Assembly: GCF_009604425.1 (NCBI RefSeq)
Contig: NZ_WEGI01000022.1
Location: forward strand, 1 to 64,000
Length of the DNA: 64,000 bases
Direction: 5' to 3'
Source of the DNA: Nocardia aurantia
GTDB taxonomy: Bacteria > Actinomycetota > Actinomycetes > Mycobacteriales > Mycobacteriaceae
Every line of letters begins with the position of its first letter. Position 1 is the stretch's first letter. Both the position numbers and the translations under genes were made by a program. Of the stretch, positions 7,521 to 16,050 are shown piece after piece. Under the pieces are notes generated by a model. It was given only the letters and a program-made list of their open reading frames with translations. It had not been told where the DNA came from and did not search any database.

Positions 7521-9674
7521 TCACTCCGCCGCGAGCCAGACGGCGCTGTTGGGCGCCAGCGTGATCGCGGCCGAGGCGGGCCGGCCGTGCCAGTGCTGAC
7601 CGGTCGCCGCCACACCGCCGAGATTTCCGGTGCCGCTGCCGGCGTACGCCAGCGCGTCGGTGTTGAGGATCTCCCGCCAGCGGCCGGTGGTGGGCAGCCC
7701 GATGCGGTAGTCGCGATGTTCGGACCCGGAGAAGTTGAACACGCAGGCGACCGCCGAACCGTCGCTGCCGTGCCGCAGGAACGCGAGGACGTTGTTGCCG
7801 CGGTCGTCGGCCTCGATCCAGGAGTAGCCACCGGGCGAGGTGTCCTGCGACCACAGCGCCGAATGGGTGCGGTAAGCGGCGTTCAGGTCGCCGACCAGGG
7901 TGAGGATGCCGCGATGCAACGGGTTGCCCAGCTCGTCCCAGTCCAGCCCGCGATCGTGTGACCACTCCCGGAACTGACCGAACTCCTGACCCATGAACAG
8001 CAACTGTTTGCCCGGGTGCGCCCACATGTAGGCCAGCAGGGTCCGCACCCCGCAGGCTTTGGTGTAGTCGTCGCCGGGCATCCGGGTCCACAGCGTGCCC
8101 TTGCCGTGTACGACCTCGTCGTGACTGATCGGCAGCACGTAGTTCTCGCTCCACGCGTACACCGTGGAGAAGGTGATCTCGTTGTGGTGCCAGCTGCGAT
8201 GCACCTGGTCGCGGCCGAAATAGCCGAGGGTGTCGTGCATCCAGCCCATGTTCCACTTCATGGTGAAGCCGAGGCCGCCGACCTCGGTCGGGCGGGTGAC
8301 GCCGGGCCAGGTGGTGGACTCCTCCGCGACGGTGACCACGCCGGGGTGGTGTTTGTGCACGGTCGCGTTCATCTCCTGCAGGAACGCGACGGCCTCCAGA
8401 TTCTCCCGGCCGCCGTGCACGTTGGGCTCCCAGCCGCCGGCGGGGCGGGAGTAGTCCAGGTAGAGCATCGAGGCGACGGCGTCGACCCGCAGCCCGTCGA
8501 TGTGGAACTCCTCGATCCAGTACAGCGCGTTGGCGACCAGGAAGTTGCGCACCTCGAACCGGCCGAAGTCGAAAACGTAGGTGCCCCAATCCAATTGCTC
8601 GCCGCGACGTGGGTCGGGATGCTCGTAGAGCGGGGTGCCGTCGAATCGCGCGAGGGCCCATTCGTCGCGCGGGAAGTGGGCCGGCACCCAATCGAGGACG
8701 ACCCCGATGCCGGCGGTGTGCAGGCGGTCGACAAGGGCCCGGAAGTCGTCCGGCCCGCCGAAGCGCGCGGTGGGCGCGTAGTAGGAGGTGACCTGGTAGC
8801 CCCAGGATCCGCCGAACGGGTGCTCCGCGACCGGTAGCAACTCCACGTGCGTGTACCCGTGGTCGAGGACGTACTCGGCGAGTTGATCGGCCAGCTCCCG
8901 GTAGCCGAGGCCGGGGCGCCACGAGCCCAGGTGTACCTCGTAGATGCTCATCGGGGCGCGGGTCGGGTCGGTCTGCGCCCGGGTGGTCAGCCACGCCTCG
9001 TCGTGCCATTCGTAGTGGCTCTCGGTGACCACCGACGCGGTGGCCGGCGGTATCTCCGTGGCGAAGGCGAACGGATCGGCGTGGTCGGCGGTGCGGCCGT
9101 CGGCGCCGTGGACGCGGTACTTGTACTTCGTCCCCGGTGTCACGCCGGGGACGAACAGCTCCCAGATGCCGGAGTCGCCGAGTTTCCGCATCGGCGCCGA
9201 CTGCCCGCTCCAGGCGTCGAAGTCCCCGATGACCGCCACGCCGCGGGCATTGGGCGCCCACACCGCGAACGACGTGCCGGTGACCTCGCCGTCGAGCGTT
9301 GTGTAGCTGCGCGGATGGGCGCCCAGCACCTCCCACAGCCGTTCGTGCCGGCCCTCACCCATCAGGTGCAGGTCGAGGTCGCCGATGCTCGGCAGGAACC
9401 GGTACCCGTCGGCGTCGAGCACCGTCTGACCGCCCGGATAGGACACCAGCAGCCGGTAGTCCCACAGGTCCGGGTGCGGGATCACGCCCTCGAACACCCC
9501 GTGCGCGACGTGTTTCAGCGGATACTCCTCGCCGCCGACGCGCGCGCAGACGCCGTCCGCGTGCGGCCGCAGGGCGCGCACGACGGTGCCCTCGGGATGC
9601 GGATGGGCACCGAGCACGGTGTGCGGATCCGCGTGCGTCCCGGCTGCTAGCAACATCAGATCGCGGCGATTCAT
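7521..9674 (-). CDS. glgB: 1,4-alpha-glucan branching enzyme GlgB
   Basis: A 717-residue GH13 branching enzyme that introduces alpha-1,6 branches into linear glucans. It has an N-terminal carbohydrate-binding module, a second CBM48, and the catalytic barrel with GLRVDAVASM (nucleophile Asp), VTVAEEST (acid/base Glu) and PISHDEVVHGK (transition-state Asp). The ATG at 9674 is supported by GGAGG upstream. It lies 242 bases downstream of glgE on the same strand. In actinobacteria GlgB branches the linear maltooligosaccharides made by GlgE, so the two genes form one pathway. Confidence 0.97.
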   Translation of the reverse strand: MNRRDLMLLAAGTHADPHTVLGAHPHPEGTVVRALRPHADGVCARVGGEEYPLKHVAHGVFEGVIPHPDLWDYRLLVSYPGGQTVLDADGYRFLPSIGDLDLHLMGEGRHERLWEVLGAHPRSYTTLDGEVTGTSFAVWAPNARGVAVIGDFDAWSGQSAPMRKLGDSGIWELFVPGVTPGTKYKYRVHGADGRTADHADPFAFATEIPPATASVVTESHYEWHDEAWLTTRAQTDPTRAPMSIYEVHLGSWRPGLGYRELADQLAEYVLDHGYTHVELLPVAEHPFGGSWGYQVTSYYAPTARFGGPDDFRALVDRLHTAGIGVVLDWVPAHFPRDEWALARFDGTPLYEHPDPRRGEQLDWGTYVFDFGRFEVRNFLVANALYWIEEFHIDGLRVDAVASMLYLDYSRPAGGWEPNVHGGRENLEAVAFLQEMNATVHKHHPGVVTVAEESTTWPGVTRPTEVGGLGFTMKWNMGWMHDTLGYFGRDQVHRSWHHNEITFSTVYAWSENYVLPISHDEVVHGKGTLWTRMPGDDYTKACGVRTLLAYMWAHPGKQLLFMGQEFGQFREWSHDRGLDWDELGNPLHRGILTLVGDLNAAYRTHSALWSQDTSPGGYSWIEADDRGNNVLAFLRHGSDGSAVACVFNFSGSEHRDYRIGLPTTGRWREILNTDALAYAGSGTGNLGGVAATGQHWHGRPASAAITLAPNSAVWLAAE

Positions 9675-9916
9675 CCGCGCTCCCTCCGGTTCGGGCCGCC
9701 GACGGCAGTGATTTCTCATAACTTACCCACAAGATCGCCGTTCGACCGTTCGAGTGGGTGACTGCGGGGTCACGTCTGGGCGTGTCCGGCCGGACGACCG
9801 TTCCGTTCTCGGCTCGGGGTGCTCGGAACGGGTCCGCGCCCGCCGCTGCCGATTACGAAAGGTGTTGCTGCTCAAGCCATACCGGGGCGCTGTAGCTCCG
9901 CCGTCACGGCTTGTGC

Positions 9917-11917
9917 TCAGAAGGTGCGGCGGTAGGAGAGTTCGGTGCGGGCGGGGGACGGGACCGGGGGAAGGGACAGGATGTGGGCTACCGATCTCGC
10001 GGGGTCGAGGCGGATGTAATTGGTTTGGGCCCAATGGTATTCGTCGCCGGAGACCTCGTCGTGGACGACCGGGTGGTCATGCCATTCGCGGCCGATCGCG
10101 GGGAGGTCGACGGAGATCATGCCGTCCTCGGTGCCGTACGGGTTCAGGTTCACCACCACCAGGACCGCGTCGCCGCTGGCGGGGCACACCTTGGAGTAGG
10201 CGAGCAGGGCGTCGTTGTCGGTGTCGTGGAAGGCGATGCAGCGCAACTGTTGCAGGGCCGGGTGGGCGCGGCGGATCTCGTTGAGGCGGGTCAGCCAGGG
10301 TTCCAGGGATTCGCCGTGCGCGGCGGCCTCGGCGAAGCGGCGGGGGCGCAGCTGGTACTTCTCGGAGTCCAGGTATTCCTCGCTGCCGGGGCGTACCGCC
10401 TGGTGTTCGAACAGTTCGAAGCCGGAGTAGACGCCCCAGGTGGGGGCCAGGGTCGCGGCCAGGACGGCGCGGATGGCGAACATGCCGGGGCCGCCGTGCT
10501 GCAGGCTCTCGTGCAGGATGTCGGGGGTGTTGACGAACAGGTTGGGGCGCGCCTCGTCGGCCTTGGCGGCCAGTTCGCGGCCGAACTCGGCGAGTTCGTG
10601 TTTGCCGGTGCGCCACGTGAAATACGTGTAGGACTGGGCGAATCCGCGGCGGGCCAGGCCGTAGAGCCGGGCCGGGCGGGTGAACGCCTCGGAGAGGAAC
10701 AGCACGTCCGGGTCCGTGTTGCGCACCGCGGCGATCAGCCACTCCCAGAAGTCCGCGGGTTTGGTGTGCGGGTTGTCGACGCGGAAGATGGTGACGCCCA
10801 ACGAGATCCAGTGCCGGACCACGCGCAGCACCTCGGCGTAGAGGCCGTCGGGATCGGTGTCGAAATTGATCGGGTAGATGTCCTGGTACTTCTTCGGCGG
10901 ATTCTCCGCGTAGGCGATGGTGCCGTCGGGCAGGGTGGTGAACCACTCCGGGTGGGAGGTGACCCACGGATGGTCGGGGGCGCACTGCAATGCCAGATCG
11001 AGGGCGACCTCGAGTCCGAGTTGCCTTGCGGTGTCGACGAATTCGGTGAAGTCCTCGGCGGTGCCGAGTTGCGGGTGGATGGCGTCGTGGCCGCCCTCGG
11101 CGGAGCCGATCGCCCACGGCGAGCCCACGTCGCCGGGCTCGGCGGTCAGGGAGTTGTTGGGGCCCTTGCGATTCACCGCGCCGATCGGGTGGATCGGCGG
11201 CAGGTACACCACGTCGAAGCCCATCGCGGCGATGCGCGGCAGCTCCTTCGCGGCGGTGACGAAACTGCCGTGGACCGGATTGCCCGCGGCGTCCCAGCCG
11301 CCGGTGGAGCGGGGGAAGAACTCGTACCAGGCGCCGTACAGGGCGCGCCGGCGCTGCACCAGCACGGTGTACTGCGGGCCGCGGGTCACCATCTCCCGGA
11401 CGGGGTGGTCGCGCAGGATCTCGGTGACCTCGGTGCTGAACGCGGGCGCCACGCGGGCCGGTAGCTGCCCGTCGCCGCGCAGGGCGGCGGCCGCGGCGCG
11501 CAGGCGCTGCCACTGCTGTTTCGGGACCGCCTGGGCGGCGCGTTCCAGCAGGCGGGCGCCGATCTCCAGATCGTTGGCCAGGTCGGCGGCGTTCTGGCCG
11601 ACGGCGAGTTTGGCTTCCACCGCCGAGCGCCAGGTGGCCAGCGGATCGCTCCAGCCCTCGACGCGGAAGGTCCACAGACCCGGGCGATCGGGGGTGAAGG
11701 TGGCGTTGAACACGTCCGGCTCGTAATCGGGCGTCATCCGGATGCGCTGGATGCGGCCGCTGCCCGGGCCGCGCACGGCGAGGTTGGCGGCCACCGCGTC
11801 GTGCCCTTCGCGCCACACGACGGTCCGGACGGGGAAGATCTCGCCCACCACCGCCTTCGCCGGGCGGCCACCGGGGATGGCGGGGGAGGTGTCATCGATG
11901 GCGATGCGACCGGTCAC
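9917..11917 (-). CDS. glgE: Alpha-1,4-glucan:maltose-1-phosphate maltosyltransferase GlgE
   Basis: A 666-residue GH13_3 enzyme that transfers maltosyl units from maltose-1-phosphate to alpha-glucan. It shows the N-terminal beta-sandwich (GRIAIDDTSPAI), the family signature GVTIFRVDNPHTKP with the nucleophile Asp, FLSEAFTRP with the acid/base Glu, and the C-terminal domain with VNLNPYGTEDG. The start is the GTG at 11917. The partner enzymes that make maltose-1-phosphate (TreS and maltokinase) are not in the window. It is divergent from the dienelactone hydrolase gene. Confidence 0.97.
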   Translation of the reverse strand: MTGRIAIDDTSPAIPGGRPAKAVVGEIFPVRTVVWREGHDAVAANLAVRGPGSGRIQRIRMTPDYEPDVFNATFTPDRPGLWTFRVEGWSDPLATWRSAVEAKLAVGQNAADLANDLEIGARLLERAAQAVPKQQWQRLRAAAAALRGDGQLPARVAPAFSTEVTEILRDHPVREMVTRGPQYTVLVQRRRALYGAWYEFFPRSTGGWDAAGNPVHGSFVTAAKELPRIAAMGFDVVYLPPIHPIGAVNRKGPNNSLTAEPGDVGSPWAIGSAEGGHDAIHPQLGTAEDFTEFVDTARQLGLEVALDLALQCAPDHPWVTSHPEWFTTLPDGTIAYAENPPKKYQDIYPINFDTDPDGLYAEVLRVVRHWISLGVTIFRVDNPHTKPADFWEWLIAAVRNTDPDVLFLSEAFTRPARLYGLARRGFAQSYTYFTWRTGKHELAEFGRELAAKADEARPNLFVNTPDILHESLQHGGPGMFAIRAVLAATLAPTWGVYSGFELFEHQAVRPGSEEYLDSEKYQLRPRRFAEAAAHGESLEPWLTRLNEIRRAHPALQQLRCIAFHDTDNDALLAYSKVCPASGDAVLVVVNLNPYGTEDGMISVDLPAIGREWHDHPVVHDEVSGDEYHWAQTNYIRLDPARSVAHILSLPPVPSPARTELSYRRTF

Positions 11918-12065
11918 TGCACAACCCTACCGAGAAATCGGACACGATCGGATGTCGAGGGTGACGCTGCCAGGTTTCGGTGTGTGCGAATGTGCGAGGG
12001 TTGCCTCGCTCGCACCGAGGCGGAACGGTTGCCCCGGATCGATCGACGGCATGGAGGTTTTCCCA

Positions 12066-12824
12066 ATGACGGCTGTACAAGGCGATTCGGTCGACATCCG
12101 GACTCCCGACGGGGTCGCGGACGCGTACCTGGCCCATCCGGACGACGGCGCCGCGCACCCCGGCGTGATCCTGTTCGTCGACGCGTTCGGGCTGCGGCCC
12201 GCGACCCGGGAGATGGCGGATCGGCTCGCCGCCGGCGGTTACACCGTGCTGGTTCCCAACGTGTTCTACCGGCACGGCCGCGCGCCGGTCGTCGACCTGC
12301 CCGACTTCATCGATCACGGCGATCGCACCGGCACGTTCGCGAAGATCGGCCCGATCATGCAGAGCCTGACCGCCGAACTCGCCATGCGCGATGCCGGTGC
12401 CTACCTGCAGTGGCTCGCCGACGATCCGCGGGCCACCGACGGCCCGGTCGGCCTGACCGGGTACTGCATGGGCGCCCGGCTGGCGCTGCTCACCGCGGGC
12501 ACCTACCCGGATCGGGTCGCGGCCGCCGCCGGCTTCCACGGCGGCCGGCTGGCCACCGACGATCCGCACAGCCCGCATCTGGTCGCCGACAACGTGACCG
12601 CGGAGCTGTACTTCGGTCACGCCGACGGGGACCAGTCGATGCCGCCGGAACAGATCGAGCGGCTCGACAAGGCGCTGGACCAGGCCGGGGTGCGCTACCG
12701 CGCCGAGGTCTATCCCGGGGCGTCGCACGGTTACACGATGCCCGACACCTCCGTCTACCAGGAGGAGGGCGCCGAACGGCACTACACCGAACTGCTGGCC
12801 CTGTTCGGCCGCACGTTGGGATGA
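12066..12824 (+). CDS. Dienelactone hydrolase family protein
   Basis: A 252-residue alpha/beta hydrolase of the DLH family. The Cys nucleophile lies in GYCMGAR, the aspartate in FGHADGD and the histidine in GASHGYT, so the Cys-Asp-His triad is intact. Classical members open dienelactones in aromatic degradation; many actinobacterial paralogues have unknown ester substrates. The ATG at 12066 follows GGAGG by eight bases, which favours it over the ATG at 12051. It converges with the DUF2255 gene. Confidence 0.88.
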   Translation: MTAVQGDSVDIRTPDGVADAYLAHPDDGAAHPGVILFVDAFGLRPATREMADRLAAGGYTVLVPNVFYRHGRAPVVDLPDFIDHGDRTGTFAKIGPIMQSLTAELAMRDAGAYLQWLADDPRATDGPVGLTGYCMGARLALLTAGTYPDRVAAAAGFHGGRLATDDPHSPHLVADNVTAELYFGHADGDQSMPPEQIERLDKALDQAGVRYRAEVYPGASHGYTMPDTSVYQEEGAERHYTELLALFGRTLG

Positions 12825-12834
12825 CGGCCGACGG

Positions 12835-13209
12835 CTAGCGGGGGATCAGCTGCATGGTGGTGGCGGACGCCTGGGGGCCGGTGATGGAGTCGATGATGTT
12901 CGCCGCGTAGCGGCGGTATTTGTTGCGGTAGGCGGCGTCGATCCGGTCGTTCACGTCCGGGCCGGCGTCCACGAAGGTCACATCACGCTCGACTCCGTCG
13001 GTGCTGAGGTGGCCTTCGTGCTGTTTACGGGTGCCGCGGTACCAGATCGCGGTCGGCCCGTTGACCGAGCGGACGTAGACGGCGTCGCCGTCGCGGACGG
13101 CCCAGATGACCCTGGGGCTGCTCAGCGAGCCGTCGGAACGCCGGGAGGAGATCTCGAATTCGTCCTCGTGGTCGAGGCGGGTGAGTTCGTCGGTGGTCCA
13201 TGCGGTCAT
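12835..13209 (-). CDS. DUF2255 family protein
   Basis: A 124-residue soluble protein with the DUF2255 pattern: an N-terminal TTDELTRLDHEDEFEISSRR, the central IWAVRDGDAVYVRSVNG strands resembling a split-barrel flavin-binding fold, and a C-terminal YRNKYRRYA helix. The fold resembles pyridoxamine-phosphate-oxidase-like proteins, so cofactor binding is plausible but unproven. It is divergent from glgP across 215 bases. Confidence 0.8.
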   Translation of the reverse strand: MTAWTTDELTRLDHEDEFEISSRRSDGSLSSPRVIWAVRDGDAVYVRSVNGPTAIWYRGTRKQHEGHLSTDGVERDVTFVDAGPDVNDRIDAAYRNKYRRYAANIIDSITGPQASATTMQLIPR

Positions 13210-13424
13210 GAGTGCCTCCGTCCTGTTCGGTCTGCCGCGGGTCTCCGTATCCGTCGTCGGTACCGTGCCGGAACCCCGATCGGGTCCCTTCTGCGAGTGT
13301 GGCAGAAGTACGCCGACGCCGCTGCGGGGGTCCGGTCGGCCGGGGCTGCGGACCGGTGTCGATCCGGTGTGTGACCGGCCGCTGAACCGGCGCGTAGCCT
13401 GCGCTGACGTGTAGGGTTCGGCAG

Positions 13425-15992
13425 ATGAAGGCTCTGCGTAGATTCACCGTCCGCGCCCATCTGCCGCAACGATTGGCTGCGCTGGCCGAGCTCGCCACCA
13501 ACCTTCGCTGGTCGTGGCACACCCCCACGCAGGACCTGTTCGCGGAGCTGGATCGGGAGCTCTGGTCCCGGGTCGGTCACGATCCGGTCCGCATGCTCGG
13601 CGAGGTGCCCGCCGCCCGGCTCGACGAACTCGCCGGTGACGAGGCCTACACGTCGGCGGTCGACGCCGCGGCCGCCGATCTGCAGGACTATCTGACCAGG
13701 CCGCGCTGGTTCGGCCGGCAGGCGTCGGGGCCGCGCGCCATCGCCTACTTCTCGATGGAATTCGGCGTCACCGAGGTGCTGCCGAATTACTCGGGCGGCC
13801 TGGGGATCCTGGCCGGCGACCATCTGAAGGCCGCCTCCGACTTGGGGCTTCCGCTCATCGGCATCGGATTGCTGTATCGCTCGGGCTATTTCCGGCAGTC
13901 GCTGACCGCCGACGGCTGGCAGGTGGAGCACTATCCGGCGCTGGATCCGCAGGGTCTGCCGTTGCGGTTGCTCACCGAATCGGGCGCGCCGGTGCTGGTC
14001 CACGTGCCGATGTCCGAGGGCCGGGTGCTGCGGGCGCGGGTGTGGATCGCGCAGGTGGGCCGGATTCCGTTGCTGCTGCTGGATTCCGATATCGCCGAGA
14101 ACGATTCCGAGCTGCGCGCGGTCACCGACCGCCTCTACGGCGGCGACCAGGACCACCGGATCAAGCAGGAGATCCTGGCCGGCATCGGCGGGGTGCGCGC
14201 GGTGCGGGCCTTCACCCGGGCGCACGGGCTGCCCGATCCCGACGTCTTCCATATGAACGAGGGCCACGCCGGATTCCTCGGCATCGAACGGATCCGCGAA
14301 TTCATGACCACCGGAATGGATTTCGACGCGGCGCTGACGGCGGTGCGGGCCGGCACGGTCTTCACCACCCATACTCCGGTGCCCGCCGGCATCGACCGGT
14401 TCGCCGCCGCGCTGGTGCGCCGGTACTTCGGCGGCTCGCACGGTGAACGCGAATCCTCGGCCCTGCCGGGCGTTTCCGTCGATCGGATCCTGGCGCTGGG
14501 CCGGGAGGCCGATCCGTCGGTGTTCAACATGGCCCACCTCGGCCTGCGGCTGGCCCAGCGGGCCAACGGAGTGTCCCGGTTGCACGGCGAGGTCAGCCGC
14601 GCGATGTTCGCGGCGCTGTGGCCGGGCTTCGACAGCGCCGAGGTGCCGATCGGGTCGGTCACCAACGGCGTGCACGCCCCCACCTGGGCCGCGCGTGAAT
14701 GGGTCGACAAGGCAAGGGAATTCGTCGGCCCGGAGCTGGTGGAGGAGGCCCGCGGCTGGGAACAGTTGCAGGATGTCGATCTGCGCGAGTTGTGGTCGAC
14801 GCGAAATACGTTGCGCGCCACCCTCGTCGAGGAGATCCGCCGCCGCCTGCGCGCCTCGTGGCTCGAACGCGGCGCCGCTCCCGCCGAATTGGGCTGGATC
14901 GACGAGGCTTTCGACCCCCGCGTGCTCACCGTCGGCTTCGCCCGCCGTGTCCCCACCTACAAGCGGCTGACCCTGATGTTGCGCGACCCGGACCGCCTGC
15001 GCGCCCTGCTCCTGGATCCGGAGCGGCCCGTGCAGTTGGTGGTGGCCGGCAAGAGCCATCCCGCGGACGACGGCGGCAAGGCGCTGATCCAGCAGGTGGT
15101 GCGCTTCGCCGACGATCCGGCCGTGCGCAACCGTATCGTGTTCCTGCCTGACTACGACATGTCGATGGCCCGCTACCTGTACTGGGGTTGCGATGTGTGG
15201 CTGAACAATCCGCTGCGCCCGCTCGAGGCGTGCGGCACCTCCGGCATGAAAGCCGCCCTCAACGGCGCCCTCAACCTGTCCATCCGCGACGGCTGGTGGG
15301 ACGAGATGTTCGACGGCGAGAACGGCTGGGCCATCCCGACCGCCGACGGCGTCCGCGACGATCACCGCCGCGACGACCTGGAAGCGAACGCGCTCTACGA
15401 CCTGCTGGAACGGTCGGTCCTGCCGCGCTTCTACGATCGTGACCAGTCCGACCTGCCGGTGCGCTGGCTGGAGATGGTCCGGCACACCCTGCAGACCCTC
15501 GGCCCGAAGGTGCTGGCGTCCCGCATGGTCCGCGACTACGCCGTCGACTACTACCAGCCGGCCGCGGCCGCCTATGGCGAGATCTCCGCGAACGATTTCA
15601 CCGGCGCCCGCGAACTGGCCGAGTACCGCCGCCGAGTCGAAACGGCATGGCCGCAGGTGAAGGTCGTACAGGTCGACAGCGCCGGTCTACCGGACACCCC
15701 GGTGCTGGGCAACGACCTGTGGCTGCGAGCCCGCATAGCCCTCGACGGCCTGTCACCCGCCGACGTAGTGGTGCAGGCCGTCCTCGGCCGCGTCTCCGGC
15801 GACGACAACCTCTCCGACGTCACCACCGTGGAAATGTCGCACACCGAAACCGACAGCGGCACAGAGATTTTCACTGTCGAAACCCCGGTCCCGCTGTCCG
15901 GCGCCGTGGGCTACACCGTCCGAGTCCTGCCCCGCCACCCCCTACTGTCCTCCTCGGCCGAACTGGGCCTGATGGCCGCAGCCACCCCCTGA
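13425..15992 (+). CDS. glgP: Alpha-glucan (glycogen/maltodextrin) phosphorylase
   Basis: An 855-residue GT35 phosphorylase of the long actinobacterial type with an N-terminal DUF3417 region (1-110). It releases glucose-1-phosphate from alpha-glucans using pyridoxal phosphate. The lysine that binds the cofactor lies in GTSGMKAALNG near residue 608; the glycine-rich PNYSGGLGILAGDH and VFHMNEGHAGF segments are intact. Its position close to glgE and glgB puts synthesis, branching and breakdown of alpha-glucan side by side. The start is the ATG at 13425. Confidence 0.96.
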   Translation: MKALRRFTVRAHLPQRLAALAELATNLRWSWHTPTQDLFAELDRELWSRVGHDPVRMLGEVPAARLDELAGDEAYTSAVDAAAADLQDYLTRPRWFGRQASGPRAIAYFSMEFGVTEVLPNYSGGLGILAGDHLKAASDLGLPLIGIGLLYRSGYFRQSLTADGWQVEHYPALDPQGLPLRLLTESGAPVLVHVPMSEGRVLRARVWIAQVGRIPLLLLDSDIAENDSELRAVTDRLYGGDQDHRIKQEILAGIGGVRAVRAFTRAHGLPDPDVFHMNEGHAGFLGIERIREFMTTGMDFDAALTAVRAGTVFTTHTPVPAGIDRFAAALVRRYFGGSHGERESSALPGVSVDRILALGREADPSVFNMAHLGLRLAQRANGVSRLHGEVSRAMFAALWPGFDSAEVPIGSVTNGVHAPTWAAREWVDKAREFVGPELVEEARGWEQLQDVDLRELWSTRNTLRATLVEEIRRRLRASWLERGAAPAELGWIDEAFDPRVLTVGFARRVPTYKRLTLMLRDPDRLRALLLDPERPVQLVVAGKSHPADDGGKALIQQVVRFADDPAVRNRIVFLPDYDMSMARYLYWGCDVWLNNPLRPLEACGTSGMKAALNGALNLSIRDGWWDEMFDGENGWAIPTADGVRDDHRRDDLEANALYDLLERSVLPRFYDRDQSDLPVRWLEMVRHTLQTLGPKVLASRMVRDYAVDYYQPAAAAYGEISANDFTGARELAEYRRRVETAWPQVKVVQVDSAGLPDTPVLGNDLWLRARIALDGLSPADVVVQAVLGRVSGDDNLSDVTTVEMSHTETDSGTEIFTVETPVPLSGAVGYTVRVLPRHPLLSSSAELGLMAAATP

Positions 15993-16050
15993 CACCGCCG
16001 ACCCGGCAAACACCGCTCCCGCAGCGTACGACCCGGATCAGCCCACACTC